Shown here in pieces: positions 29,021 to 37,289 of a DNA stretch of 64,000 nt. Both the position numbers and the translations under genes were made by a program. Every line of letters begins with the position of its first letter. Position 1 is the stretch's first letter. Under the pieces are notes generated by a model that was not told where the DNA came from, searched no databases, and worked only from the letters and a program-made list of their open reading frames with translations. Origin of the DNA: an uncultured Rhodospirillales bacterium (GTDB lineage: Bacteria; Pseudomonadota; Alphaproteobacteria; CACIAM-22H2); NCBI GenBank assembly GCA_937926175.1, contig CALANV010000013.1, positions 248,001 to 312,000 on the forward strand, written 5' to 3'.

Positions 29021-29662
29021 ATGGCCGGTCACGGCAATCTCGAGGGCGACATTGGTAGCGCACTGTCGTATGACGACAGTGTCCGGCGGCTGCGTGACGC
29101 GCAGCACCGCTTTAATAACACGTTGCAGCTCATTCGGACGCTGATCGCAATGCAGCGGCGGCTGCATCCGGCGGCAACCAAACCGCTCACAGCGCTCGAA
29201 CTCCGCATCACGGCCATCGCGCTCGGCGAACGGCACATCCAGCAATCGGACGGCGCGGGCGTGCCGCTCGGGGCCTGTCTGGACGCACTCGCGACCACAG
29301 TGCTGCAACATCAGGTCGCGGTACGCGTGACACAGGAGGACGACGTCCGGCTGGCACAGCCCCAGGTCGTTCCGGTTGGATTGCTCGTCTGCGAGATTTT
29401 CGCGCAACTCGCGGACATTGGGCGCGACGCGAAAAGTGACGGGCGGCTGCCCGTTCCGATCGACCTCCTGTTGCGCCGATCGGAACCGACACACGCCGTG
29501 CTCGAAATCGGGACGCGGCAGGTGAATGCGGCCGAAATAACCGACGACGATGAGCACGGCCGGCTGATCGAGCTGCTGGCCCGTCAGATCCGTGCGTCGA
29601 TCGAAGTGCGGCGCGATTCGGACGACGGTACGAGCGTATGCGTCTCCTTTCCACTGCAATGA
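29021..29662 (+). CDS. HisKA_2-type histidine kinase-like protein with eroded ATPase domain
   Basis: 213 residues. The dimerisation/phosphotransfer helix is clear: 'RDAQHRFNNTLQLIRTLIAMQRR', with the phospho-acceptor His near residue 29, as in HisKA_2/HWE kinases. The HATPase part has lost its catalytic boxes: the N-box reads VGLLVCEIFAQL where the family has GLIVNELVTNA, and there is no DxGxG or GLGL motif (only 'EHGRLIELLARQI'). It has no sensor domain or membrane helix. It may be an inactive kinase or a dimeric histidine phosphotransferase. The start codon choice is weakly supported (AAGGAA directly abuts the ATG). Confidence 0.7.
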   Translation: MAGHGNLEGDIGSALSYDDSVRRLRDAQHRFNNTLQLIRTLIAMQRRLHPAATKPLTALELRITAIALGERHIQQSDGAGVPLGACLDALATTVLQHQVAVRVTQEDDVRLAQPQVVPVGLLVCEIFAQLADIGRDAKSDGRLPVPIDLLLRRSEPTHAVLEIGTRQVNAAEITDDDEHGRLIELLARQIRASIEVRRDSDDGTSVCVSFPLQ

Positions 29663-29689
29663 TCCGGACTTGACGCCACGGCCAAAGCG

Positions 29690-30559
29690 TCAGGCCGCAA
29701 GCCTGTCCACGGTATGGCGGTCGCGCGAACGTCGCGGTACGCGCCCGTCGGGCAGGCGCCAGGCCGGGGGCTGGCGGACGAACGGCAGCTTGAGCAGGGA
29801 AGCCAACCGGACATCGCGACACCTGCGAAAGGCGGGAACGCCGATGATGATCTCCCGCTGCGGGACGTCGACGCGAAGTGTGCCATGGAGACGGTCCCAT
29901 AGCGTAAGGCCGCTCGACCAGTTCGATGCCATCTCTTCCGGCACGATCGAGTGATGGATGCCGTGCAGGCGGGGTGTGACGATGATGCGGCTGAGCCACC
30001 GTTCGGCTGCGATCGGCAGCCGCAGATTGGAATGGTGGAACAGGACAGACAGAAACGTAACGGCCCGCCACAGCGCCAGCGCGCGCGGGCCGACGCCGAG
30101 CATGGCCACCTGCAGCGCGCGCCACGGCACCGATACCGCCATCTCGACGAAGTGGAAGCGCAGCGCGGTCGAGACATCGAGGTCGCGGTCGACGTGATGC
30201 ACGATATGCATGCGCCACAGCCACGGCACGCGATGCGTGAGGACGTGCCAGAGATAGAGCGTGTAATCCATCAGGGCGAAAGCCAGCGCCGCGTCGATCC
30301 ATCGCGGTGCGCCGATACGCTGTAGAAGCCCCCATCGCCGGCGCTCGACCGCGGCGGCGAGCCGATCGACGAGCGGCCGCTCGACGAGATTCACGGTGGC
30401 GGCGCTCAGGGCGGCAACGGCCAGGTTGCGGGCATGGCGCGTAGCCTTGGGCTCGGCCGGTTTGCGAAGCGGAAAGCGGCGCTCGAGACCCGTCAGTCCG
30501 ACATAGACGCTGGCGAGGAGAATCGGCACGAGCCAAGGCGATAGGTGAATCCTGGACAA
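29690..30559 (-). CDS. Sterol desaturase / fatty acid hydroxylase family membrane protein
   Basis: About 289 residues with several membrane helices and the histidine boxes of the di-iron hydroxylase family: HVLTH...HIVHH, then HHSN and HGIHHS. It hydroxylates or desaturates a lipid; the substrate is unknown. The N-terminus is uncertain: no in-frame ATG exists before the first helix except one far upstream that overlaps the next gene, so I place a TTG at 30559 as a working start. Confidence 0.8.
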   Translation of the reverse strand: MSRIHLSPWLVPILLASVYVGLTGLERRFPLRKPAEPKATRHARNLAVAALSAATVNLVERPLVDRLAAAVERRRWGLLQRIGAPRWIDAALAFALMDYTLYLWHVLTHRVPWLWRMHIVHHVDRDLDVSTALRFHFVEMAVSVPWRALQVAMLGVGPRALALWRAVTFLSVLFHHSNLRLPIAAERWLSRIIVTPRLHGIHHSIVPEEMASNWSSGLTLWDRLHGTLRVDVPQREIIIGVPAFRRCRDVRLASLLKLPFVRQPPAWRLPDGRVPRRSRDRHTVDRLAA

Positions 30560-30629
30560 AGGATCCGTCCGTGGAAAGTCACCCGACCAAATGAGCGAGC
30601 CGCGCGTGCCGTTCCGCCGCGGCGCTCGA

Positions 30630-30824
30630 TCAGGCGGCGCAGCGTTCCCTATCCGTGAGGAGCTCGACCAGCGCCCATGCCTCGTCCGGGGTGAGATCGG
30701 GCCGGACGGCACGCACGGCCTGAACCGCGCGACGGGCGGCGGTCAACGAGTCGAGACCGGCCGCGCGGCTGCGTTCGAGTACGTCGCTGACGAGTCGGTC
30801 GAGATGTGCGGGGCTGTTCGTCAT
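30630..30824 (-). CDS. Small conserved-looking hypothetical protein (64 residues)
   Basis: Mostly helical sequence starting MTNSPAHLDRLV, with 'RRAVQAVRAVRPDLTPDEAWALVELL' resembling a small helical bundle. AGGGA lies before the ATG at 30824. It is upstream of the hydroxylase gene on the same strand and could be co-transcribed. No family recognised. Confidence 0.6.
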   Translation of the reverse strand: MTNSPAHLDRLVSDVLERSRAAGLDSLTAARRAVQAVRAVRPDLTPDEAWALVELLTDRERCAA

Positions 30825-30985
30825 CGCTGGTCCCTGGTTCAAGCTTAACTTCTGGCCCAGACAAGCGCGGCCGCACAAGGTCACGGTCAGGTTTCCGGAT
30901 TATACCTTGGGACAGGCTTGGCGCTAATTCCGTGTTAACGAGATCGGCACAGGCTGACCTACCGCGACGACGGAATGAGGTCCGG

Positions 30986-31330
30986 ATGAGCTTGGTCGAG
31001 TGGAACGCGACGATGACGGCCGGAAGAGGGCGAACCGGCACCCGCTATTTCATCGCCGAGACCGGCAGCCAGTGGTCGATCAGCGTCGACGGCGACATGC
31101 TGTGCCTGACGGATACGGCAGCCCAGGCCGTACAGCGGACCGAGTATCTCGAGGCGCTGAAGCACGTCGTCGCCGGTGAAATGAAGGATGCCTCGGAAGC
31201 GATCCTGGCGAAGGGAACGCTGCCCCTCGACGAACACGAGTCCGTCGAACATTACGGTCGCCGCCTCGGCGACCTGTTTTGCCTGATCGCGACCGAACAG
31301 GATCGCCGCCGCAAACGGGCGCTGGGTTAA
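30986..31330 (+). CDS. Hypothetical protein (114 residues)
   Basis: Begins MSLVEWNATMTAG, with an 'RYFIAETGSQWSISVDGDML' beta segment and a helical C-terminal half rich in charged residues. No domain recognised and no signal peptide or membrane helix. GAGGT before the ATG at 30986 supports the start. Codon usage matches neighbouring genes. Confidence 0.65.
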   Translation: MSLVEWNATMTAGRGRTGTRYFIAETGSQWSISVDGDMLCLTDTAAQAVQRTEYLEALKHVVAGEMKDASEAILAKGTLPLDEHESVEHYGRRLGDLFCLIATEQDRRRKRALG

Positions 31331-31373
31331 CACCGGTCGCAGACGCCGCGGCGTGCCGGCGCACTGGGCGGCG

Positions 31374-31730
31374 TCAGGACGGCGGCAGGACCTCGAACGT
31401 CCCGGCCAGTGTCGCGCCCTGCGCGACCTCGATCTGCCGGTATCGGATCGTGCCCGCGACGATGGCCTTGTCGTGGACGACGAGACGCCGCTTGGACACG
31501 AGCTCGCCGTCGAAATGACCGCGAACCTCGACCACGTCCGCTTCGACCGAGCCGCGATAGTGCCCGCCTTCCATGACGACGAGGACGCGGCATTTGACCG
31601 ACAGCTCGACGTTCGTTTCGACGTGCAGGGTATCGGCGCCTTCGATCGTCCCGCTGAAGCCGATTCCCGGTCCGATCGAAACGCCGGAACCCTTCGGCTC
31701 CTCCGCGGGCCCGTGCCTGAAATCTGACAT
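31374..31730 (-). CDS. Bactofilin family polymer-forming protein
   Basis: 118 residues. The conserved DUF583 beta-helix core is seen: 'IGPGIGFSGTIEGADTLHVETNVEL', then repeating short strands ('GSVEADVVEVRGHFDGELVSKRRLVVHDKAIVAGTIRYRQIEVAQGA'). Bactofilins polymerise without nucleotide at the inner membrane and organise cell-wall enzymes. AGGGGAG precedes the ATG at 31730. No M23 peptidase gene is adjacent, as is often the case elsewhere. Confidence 0.88.
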   Translation of the reverse strand: MSDFRHGPAEEPKGSGVSIGPGIGFSGTIEGADTLHVETNVELSVKCRVLVVMEGGHYRGSVEADVVEVRGHFDGELVSKRRLVVHDKAIVAGTIRYRQIEVAQGATLAGTFEVLPPS

Positions 31731-32300
31731 GCTCTTGGCTCCCCTGACCTGCATCATCGTGACACCTCAGAACTCGACTGCGCGGCCGCGCCGGACGCGG
31801 CATCTGACTTCAGGACGGGCTGCGCGCAGCACCGTTTGGCGGAAAGGGCCCTAAGGCTCGGCATTGAACAACCTAATCTTGAGAACAAGCGTAAGCGTAG
31901 GCCTCGACCGGAACGAACGGCGGTCCGCGCCGCAGATTGACGGCCGTCTGGCGAACATTTTTGTACGCTTAGCACAGAAACGGTGGAGAAATGATGGCGT
32001 GGATGCCGGACCGCGACAGCCCGCCGCGGCTTGGGCCGCAGCGCGCGTCACGGGTTCGGGACGGTGCAGCCAAGTGACGGCAATCGTCCCGGCACATTGC
32101 GACGACCCGAGCGTACGGCCGGACCGGACGGCCGAATCCGGGTAGCGGAATTTCAACACAATTCATCTCCAGAATGTAAGGTTTACGGATGGAATCCCCG
32201 CAGCCGGCGGTGGCATCGACGGGATCGAGGCCGGACACTGTCCCGCGCAATCTTAAGGTGCCGCCGACGGCGCCAGCAAACGAGGAACACTGATCGCATC
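31731..32300. other. Intergenic region, no gene seen
   Basis: 570 bases between divergently transcribed bactofilin and LOG-family genes. Frames open here are short and without domains. It presumably contains both promoters; I could not identify them with confidence. Confidence 0.4.
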
Positions 32301-33146
32301 ATGACCGTCGTGACCAACCCGGACTTTTCCAGGCCAGCGCCGCGCGACAATGCAGCGCAGCGCAACTCGCCGACCTATCGTCTGGCGGCGTTCGACATGG
32401 ATTTCATGCTCAGCGACAGCATGCGCGGCGTCCGGTTCCTGCTCGAGTACGCCAAGCCCGAGGAGGCGCTACGGGCGTGGGGGGTGCGCTCCACCATCGT
32501 CGTGTTCGGCAGCGCGCGTATCCGCTGCGACGAGAACGGCTACGACGTCGGCCGGCGGGCCCCCAATGGCCGACGGACGCGCTGGTACGAGGAGGCGCGG
32601 CGGTTCGGCCGCATCGCGTCCGAGCGCGGCGGTGCGCTGCATGCGCCGGACGGCCGGCGCGACAACGTCATCGCCACCGGCGGCGGCGGCGGCATCATGG
32701 AGGCCGCCAACCGCGGCGCGTGGGAAGCCGGCGCGCCGAGCATCGGGTTCAACATCACCCTGCCGCGCGAGCAGGAGCCGAACGCCTATACGACGCCAGA
32801 ACTCACGTTCCGCTTCCACTACTTCGCGATGCGCAAGATGCATCTCGCCATGCGGGCGAATGCGCTCGTCATCTTTCCCGGCGGTTTCGGGACGCTCGAC
32901 GAACTGTTCGAGCTGCTGACTCTGCGCCAGACGGGCAAGGTCTCGCATCTGCCGATCGTGCTGTTCGACCGCAGCTACTGGACACGAATCATCAACTTCG
33001 AGGCCCTGGCCGAGGAAGGCATGATCGATCCCGACGATCTGGAGCTGTTCGAATTCGCGGACGATGCCGAGGAGGCGTGGCAGGCGCTGTTGCGTCGCGG
33101 CCTGAAAATACCCACGGTGCCGGAAGCGCGGCCGAATGGAAGCTAG
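32301..33146 (+). CDS. LOG family (TIGR00730-like) Rossmann-fold protein
   Basis: 281 residues. The signature PGGFGTLDELFE (PGGxGTxxE) and 'VFGSARI' at the start of the Rossmann core identify the LOG/'lysine decarboxylase-like' family, which includes cytokinin-nucleotide phosphoribohydrolases and nucleotide 5'-monophosphate nucleosidases. The conserved 'MRKMHLAMRA' catalytic segment is present. It is longer than plant-type LOG (about 200 residues), with an extra N-terminal 65 residues. Likely role: nucleotide hydrolysis. Confidence 0.85.
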   Translation: MTVVTNPDFSRPAPRDNAAQRNSPTYRLAAFDMDFMLSDSMRGVRFLLEYAKPEEALRAWGVRSTIVVFGSARIRCDENGYDVGRRAPNGRRTRWYEEARRFGRIASERGGALHAPDGRRDNVIATGGGGGIMEAANRGAWEAGAPSIGFNITLPREQEPNAYTTPELTFRFHYFAMRKMHLAMRANALVIFPGGFGTLDELFELLTLRQTGKVSHLPIVLFDRSYWTRIINFEALAEEGMIDPDDLELFEFADDAEEAWQALLRRGLKIPTVPEARPNGS

Positions 33147-33179
33147 CCCTGGCGGACAGGGTGATGTGGTGCGCGCGAC

Positions 33180-33755
33180 TCAACCCGTGGGAGACGGTCG
33201 CTGATAGGGTGTCGAGACCTGCCAGCGCATCTCGAAGTTGCGGACGAACTGGTCGGCGACGCAGCGGTCGCGGATGATCGTCACGTTCTCCGCATTCCGC
33301 TTCTCGGCGTTGCCGGTGAAGTTGTAGCTGCCGCCGATGACGACCTCGCCGTCGATGATGATCACCTTGTTGTGGGCGATCGCGACCTTTTCATCGATGC
33401 GCACGGGAACGCCGTGATTGTCGAGGTACGTGGCGCCGGTGTAGCGGCTCTTCCGGTTCTCCTTGTCGAGCACGACCCGCACTTCGAGGCCGCGCTCCGC
33501 GGCCCGGCCGATCGCCTGGATGATCGGCGGCGACGTGAAGTTATAGGCCTGCACGAGTACGGAGCGTTGCGCGCCGTTGATCAAGCCCACGATCTGCTCG
33601 AGGCACGATGCCGGGCCGGGCCGGAAGCACACGTCGACCGTCGCGTTGCGGCATTCCTGGGCGAGCGCTGCGCCGCCGGCAAGCCACACGGCGACGGCCG
33701 CCGCCAGCACGCGAGCACATACGGTCGTGATCGTCGGTCGTGTCGCAGCGCCCAT
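33180..33755 (-). CDS. Secreted phospholipase D-like endonuclease (Nuc type)
   Basis: 191 residues with an N-terminal signal peptide (cleavage near ALAQ). One HKD motif: H-N-K-V-I-I-I-D-G with GGSYNFT and N-A-E-N-V following, as in single-HKD Nuc nucleases that dimerise to form the active site. It probably degrades DNA or RNA in the periplasm or outside. Convergent with the LOG gene and about 100 bases past parB. Confidence 0.88.
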   Translation of the reverse strand: MGAATRPTITTVCARVLAAAVAVWLAGGAALAQECRNATVDVCFRPGPASCLEQIVGLINGAQRSVLVQAYNFTSPPIIQAIGRAAERGLEVRVVLDKENRKSRYTGATYLDNHGVPVRIDEKVAIAHNKVIIIDGEVVIGGSYNFTGNAEKRNAENVTIIRDRCVADQFVRNFEMRWQVSTPYQRPSPTG

Positions 33756-33856
33756 ACCAAACGCAACGCCGCAGCGGCGTGGCCGAGCGCAACGCGCATT
33801 CGTCTTAACGCGCGATCACCCGGCGCAGCCGAGTGTGATCCACGGACGGACGAAGA

Positions 33857-34813
33857 TTAGATCTTGGGTGCGCCGGTCAACTTGGCCAGTAGCTCATCGA
33901 GCTGGTCGAGTGTCCGGTACTGGATCGACAGCGTGCCGGACTTACCGTCCTTGGCGGTCTGGATCTGCACCTTGAGACCCAGCGCCTCGGTCAGGCTGCG
34001 CTCGAGCGCACGCGTGTCGGCATTTCTCTCGTCGCGTGCACGACCGTCGGTCTTCGACGGCGACGGCTTCGTCTTGAACGCGTTGACGAGTGCCTCCGCC
34101 TGCCGCACCGACAGGCCCTGTGCCACGATGCGCGCGGCGATGTTCGCGGCATCAGGCAGGCCGACCAGAAGGCGTGCATGGCCGGCGCTGAGCTTGCCGT
34201 CGCGCACGAGCGTCTGTACCTCGGCGGGGAGATCGAGCAGGCGCACGATATTGGCGATGTAGGGCCGGCTCTTGCCGAGGCCCTGTGCGACCTGTTCCTG
34301 GGTGTAGCCGAACTCGTCCATCAGACGGCGATAGGCGATCGCTTCTTCGATCGCATTCAGGTCCTGGCGCTGCAGATTCTCGACGAGTGCTGCCTCGAGC
34401 GCCTCGCGATCGGTGAGGTCGCGGACGAGCGCCGGGATCTCGTGGAGCTGCGCAGCCTGGGCCGCGCGCCAGCGGCGCTCGCCGGCGATGATCTCGTATT
34501 TCGTCGCGTCCTCGGGGTGCCGGCGCACGAGGATCGGCTGCAGCACGCCTTGGGCCTTGATGGAGGCGACGAGCTCGGCGAACTCCGCCTCGTCGAAATC
34601 GCGCCGCGGCTGATACGAGCCGGGCACGATCTGTGCGACGGGCAGGGCGCGGGCGCCGCCGCGGTTTGCCGGAGCAGCACCCGCTGTCGTGCCGGCCGGC
34701 GTGGCAGCGGACATGGCGCCGGCCGTACCGCCGGCAAGCGGCGAGCGAATGTCGCCCAAGAGGGCCGACAGGCCGCGACCGAGCTGCTTCTTTTGGTTGT
34801 GTTCCTTCGTCAT
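33857..34813 (-). CDS. parB: Chromosome partitioning protein ParB
   Basis: 318-residue CTP-dependent DNA clamp. The N-terminal LGRGLSALLGD segment contacts ParA; the CTP-binding motif GERRWRA and the 'LVENLQRQDLNAIEEA' block are in the middle; a helix-turn-helix ('YTQEQVAQGLGKSRPYIANIVRLL') reads parS; and a C-terminal dimerisation domain ends in 'LAKLTGAPKI'. It follows parA by 30 bases. Three perfect parS sites lie 1.4-4.5 kb upstream. Confidence 0.97.
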   Translation of the reverse strand: MTKEHNQKKQLGRGLSALLGDIRSPLAGGTAGAMSAATPAGTTAGAAPANRGGARALPVAQIVPGSYQPRRDFDEAEFAELVASIKAQGVLQPILVRRHPEDATKYEIIAGERRWRAAQAAQLHEIPALVRDLTDREALEAALVENLQRQDLNAIEEAIAYRRLMDEFGYTQEQVAQGLGKSRPYIANIVRLLDLPAEVQTLVRDGKLSAGHARLLVGLPDAANIAARIVAQGLSVRQAEALVNAFKTKPSPSKTDGRARDERNADTRALERSLTEALGLKVQIQTAKDGKSGTLSIQYRTLDQLDELLAKLTGAPKI

Positions 34814-34843
34814 CGGATCAGGTCGTCGAAAGAGCGGAGACGG

Positions 34844-35692
34844 TCAGGCGGCGACGCCGGGCTGTCCCGGACTCGGCGCCTTGTGGGCGGCCTCCTGTTT
34901 GAGAAGCTCGCTGGCGAGCATGATGTAGGCCTGGCTGCCGGAGCAGCGCAGATCGTAGAGAAGCACCGGTTTTCCGTGGCTCGGCGCCTCGGAGACGCGT
35001 ACGTTGCGCGGGATGACGGTGTCGTAGACCTTGTCGCCGAAAAAGCCGCGGACGTCAGCGGCGACGAGATCGGAGAGTTTGTTGCGCTTGTCGTACATCG
35101 TCAGCACGACGCCCTGGATTCGCAACCGAGGGTTGAATTTCTCGCGCACGCGTTCGATCGTGCGGATGAGATGCGAGAGTCCTTCGAGCGCGAAGAACTC
35201 GCATTGCAGCGGAACGAGGACCGCGTCCGCGGCGACGAGGGCGTTGAGCGTCAGGAACCCGAGCGCCGGCGGACAGTCGATCAGCACGTAGTCGAAATCG
35301 ATCGTCCCGCGCGCGGCCGCGAAGGCATCGGCAATCCGGAACTCGCGCCGCTCCAGGTCGACGAGCTCGATCTCGGCGCCGGCGAGGTCGGCCGTCGCCG
35401 GGACGATCGACAGGTTCGGCACCAGCGTGGGAACGACGGCCGCGGCCATTGCTGCTGCACCGATCAGGACGTCGTAGGTGCCGGTCTGCCGCTGCGCCGC
35501 CTCGAGACCCAGGCCGGTCGACGCATTGCCCTGGGGATCGAGGTCGAGGATAAGGACGCGTTTGCCGACGGCGGCGAGCGCCGTCGCCAGATTGATCGCG
35601 GTCGTGGTCTTGCCGACGCCGCCCTTCTGGTTGGCGACGGCAAGGATGCGAGGAGATTTGTGAGATTCGTCAGAAACTTGGATGTTCGTCAC
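34844..35692 (-). CDS. parA: Chromosome partitioning ATPase ParA
   Basis: About 282 residues. Deviant Walker A KGGVGKTTTAIN near residue 20, Walker B 'VLIDCPPALGFLTLNAL'. It drives segregation of ParB-parS complexes. The start is uncertain: I use a GTG at 35692, 10-12 codons before the conserved region; a TTG at 35731 is also open. It lies between rsmG and parB, with a small plus-strand gene inserted upstream. Confidence 0.95.
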   Translation of the reverse strand: MTNIQVSDESHKSPRILAVANQKGGVGKTTTAINLATALAAVGKRVLILDLDPQGNASTGLGLEAAQRQTGTYDVLIGAAAMAAAVVPTLVPNLSIVPATADLAGAEIELVDLERREFRIADAFAAARGTIDFDYVLIDCPPALGFLTLNALVAADAVLVPLQCEFFALEGLSHLIRTIERVREKFNPRLRIQGVVLTMYDKRNKLSDLVAADVRGFFGDKVYDTVIPRNVRVSEAPSHGKPVLLYDLRCSGSQAYIMLASELLKQEAAHKAPSPGQPGVAA

Positions 35693-35952
35693 GGGGTCCG
35701 GAGGGCCTGTTGTCCCGAAGCACGGCGGCAACGCTCGGGCGCGCTCGTCCGGCCGGGAAAGTCGTCAGATGGCCATCTTCTACGTTCGGGTAGTGCGGGT
35801 CAATTCATGATGGTCATGATGGCGTGCGCAGCCGCGACGACGCCGTGACCGCCCGTTGCGCGAACGGCGGGACGGCGGTCGCCATCATTTCGTTAGGTTC
35901 CGGGTATGCAATGGGACATGGGACAATGGGACAGCGTGGCAGAGGCACCGAC

Positions 35953-36198
35953 GTGAACGGGCAGGACGATGCGCGGGCGATCAGGAGCGGCGGGGCGCCG
36001 GTCTGGCGCGGACCGGACGGGAAGCCGGTCGCGTGCCTGGAAAAGATCAAGGTGCTCAACGACAACTTTGCGGAGATCCGGCGTCTGGCGCAGGATGCGT
36101 TCGAGGACGCGCTGCTGATGGGTTGCGACGAGGCCCAGTTCCGGGCGGTGCTGCATCAGCTCGTCGACGCGCTGGAGAATCCCTACCGGCGCGGCTGA
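35953..36198 (+). CDS. Small conserved alphaproteobacterial protein of unknown function
   Basis: 81 residues ending in a well-ordered helical block, 'LEKIKVLNDNFAEIRRL' to 'CDEAQFRAVLHQLVDALENPYR', rich in acidic residues and likely to be a real folded protein. I place the start at GTG 35953, which has AGAGG 7 bases upstream; ATGs at 35911 and 35926 are alternatives. It lies on the opposite strand between rsmG and parA, interrupting the usual leftward cluster, and ends 29 bases before a parS site. Confidence 0.65.
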   Translation: MNGQDDARAIRSGGAPVWRGPDGKPVACLEKIKVLNDNFAEIRRLAQDAFEDALLMGCDEAQFRAVLHQLVDALENPYRRG

Positions 36199-36226
36199 AG
36201 CCGGGACAGAGCCGGACGCGGCCGGA

Positions 36227-36242
36227 TGTTTCACGTGAAACA
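36227..36242. other. parS site 1
   Basis: Perfect 16-base palindrome TGTTTCACGTGAAACA, the ParB-binding sequence, just downstream of the rsmG 3' end and the small plus-strand gene. Confidence 0.95.
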
Positions 36243-36260
36243 TCGGGACGCGTTGCCGAC

Positions 36261-36926
36261 TCAGCGTGCCGGCGCGATGTCTATCACCGTCAACACGGTG
36301 CCGTCCGGATCGGAGCGACTGGGCCTGCGGTCGAGCCGGAACCGCCAGTCCCGCCGGGCCGCCTCGATTTCCGCCTCGGCCTTGGCGCCCTTGAGAAACA
36401 GGCCTATCCCCCCAGGGGCCAGCAGCGGATAGGCCAAAGCCAGCAGCGTGCTGAGCGGGGCGAGGGCCCGCGCCGTGACGACGTCGGCCGCGGGCAGCCG
36501 CCCCGCCATCGTCTCGACCCGCGCCGTATGGACCTTGGCGGCGGCGCCGGTCTCACGCACCGCCTCGATCAGGAACGCCGCCTTCCGGGCGTCGGATTCG
36601 ACCAAGTGAACCACCAAGCCCGGCCGAACCGCACTGGCCAGGATGGCCAGGACCAGACCCGGAAACCCGGCCCCGCTGCCAAAGTCGATCAGCGTGGCAG
36701 CTGGGTCCGGTACGAGGGGAAAGAGCTGGGCCGAGTCGAGGAAATGCCGCCGCCAGACGTCGTTCAGCGTCCGCGGGCCGACGAGATTGATGCGCGCCTG
36801 CCATTTGCGCAGCAGCGCCTCGTAGCGGCTGAGCCGGTCCAATGTTTCACGTGAAACATCGTCGGGCCAGCCAGCCAGGACGTGGGCCGCGAACTGTGCA
36901 CGGGTATAAGCAACAGGGCGGGACAT
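36261..36926 (-). CDS. rsmG: 16S rRNA 7-methylguanosine methyltransferase RsmG (GidB)
   Basis: 221 residues. It methylates G527 of 16S rRNA. SAM-binding loop 'LIDFGSGAGFPGLVLAI' and 'VVTARALAPLSTLL' typical of the family. Near the N-terminus the codons for VSRET contain a perfect parS site. The ATG at 36926 has no clear Shine-Dalgarno; a TTG 3 codons upstream is open. It follows mnmG, with a 9-bp repeat array in between. Confidence 0.96.
   Translation of the reverse strand: MSRPVAYTRAQFAAHVLAGWPDDVSRETLDRLSRYEALLRKWQARINLVGPRTLNDVWRRHFLDSAQLFPLVPDPAATLIDFGSGAGFPGLVLAILASAVRPGLVVHLVESDARKAAFLIEAVRETGAAAKVHTARVETMAGRLPAADVVTARALAPLSTLLALAYPLLAPGGIGLFLKGAKAEAEIEAARRDWRFRLDRRPSRSDPDGTVLTVIDIAPAR
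36843..36858. other. parS site 2, inside the rsmG reading frame
   Basis: Perfect TGTTTCACGTGAAACA, read on the minus strand as the codons for VSRET in RsmG. The DNA-binding site and protein sequence are therefore under joint constraint. Confidence 0.95.
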
Positions 36927-37052
36927 CTGGGACAAGTGGAACAGACAGGGACGGGTTCTAGGCCAGCCGGGCCGGATCCATGAAGCGAAATTCGTCCTCC
37001 GTCCCGCAGCGCTGTCCCAGCCGTCCCAACTGCCGCACGCGTCGCGGTCGTC

Positions 37053-37151
37053 TCACGTGTTCCACCCGTCTCACCGATCTCTTTTGCCTCACGTGTCTCA
37101 CGTGTCTCACGTGTCTCGCGTGTCTCACCCGTCTCACGGGTCTCAGCCGTC
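37053..37151. repeat. 9-bp minisatellite (TCACGTGTC units) between rsmG and mnmG
   Basis: About 11 consecutive 9-base units. The central ones (37089-37115) are three identical copies of TCACGTGTC, with degenerate copies on both sides (TCGCGTGTC, TCACCCGTC, TCACGGGTC, TCAGCCGTC). Each intact unit contains CACGTG, the core of parS, but not the flanking TTT/AAA. No gene is present in the 36927-37289 interval. Confidence 0.8.
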
Positions 37152-37289
37152 GCATGCCGTTCCGGGCGCGAGAAAGGCCGGCCGCAAAGCAGAACGCCCG
37201 CGCAGAGCGGGGTCCGCGCGGGCGCAGTTGTTCTGTCGCGATTCAACGGGACCGGCGTTTTCCTGTCAAGCTGACGGCCCTGTCCTTTG

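Noticed and set aside
37053..37151. CRISPR array
   Set aside because: Units are 9 bases and contiguous, with no spacers and no cas genes.
36764..37246. Minus-strand frame with repeated Arg-Glu-Thr units over the minisatellite
   Set aside because: The repeats come from the 9-bp DNA array, and the frame runs into rsmG in a different reading phase; no evidence of translation.
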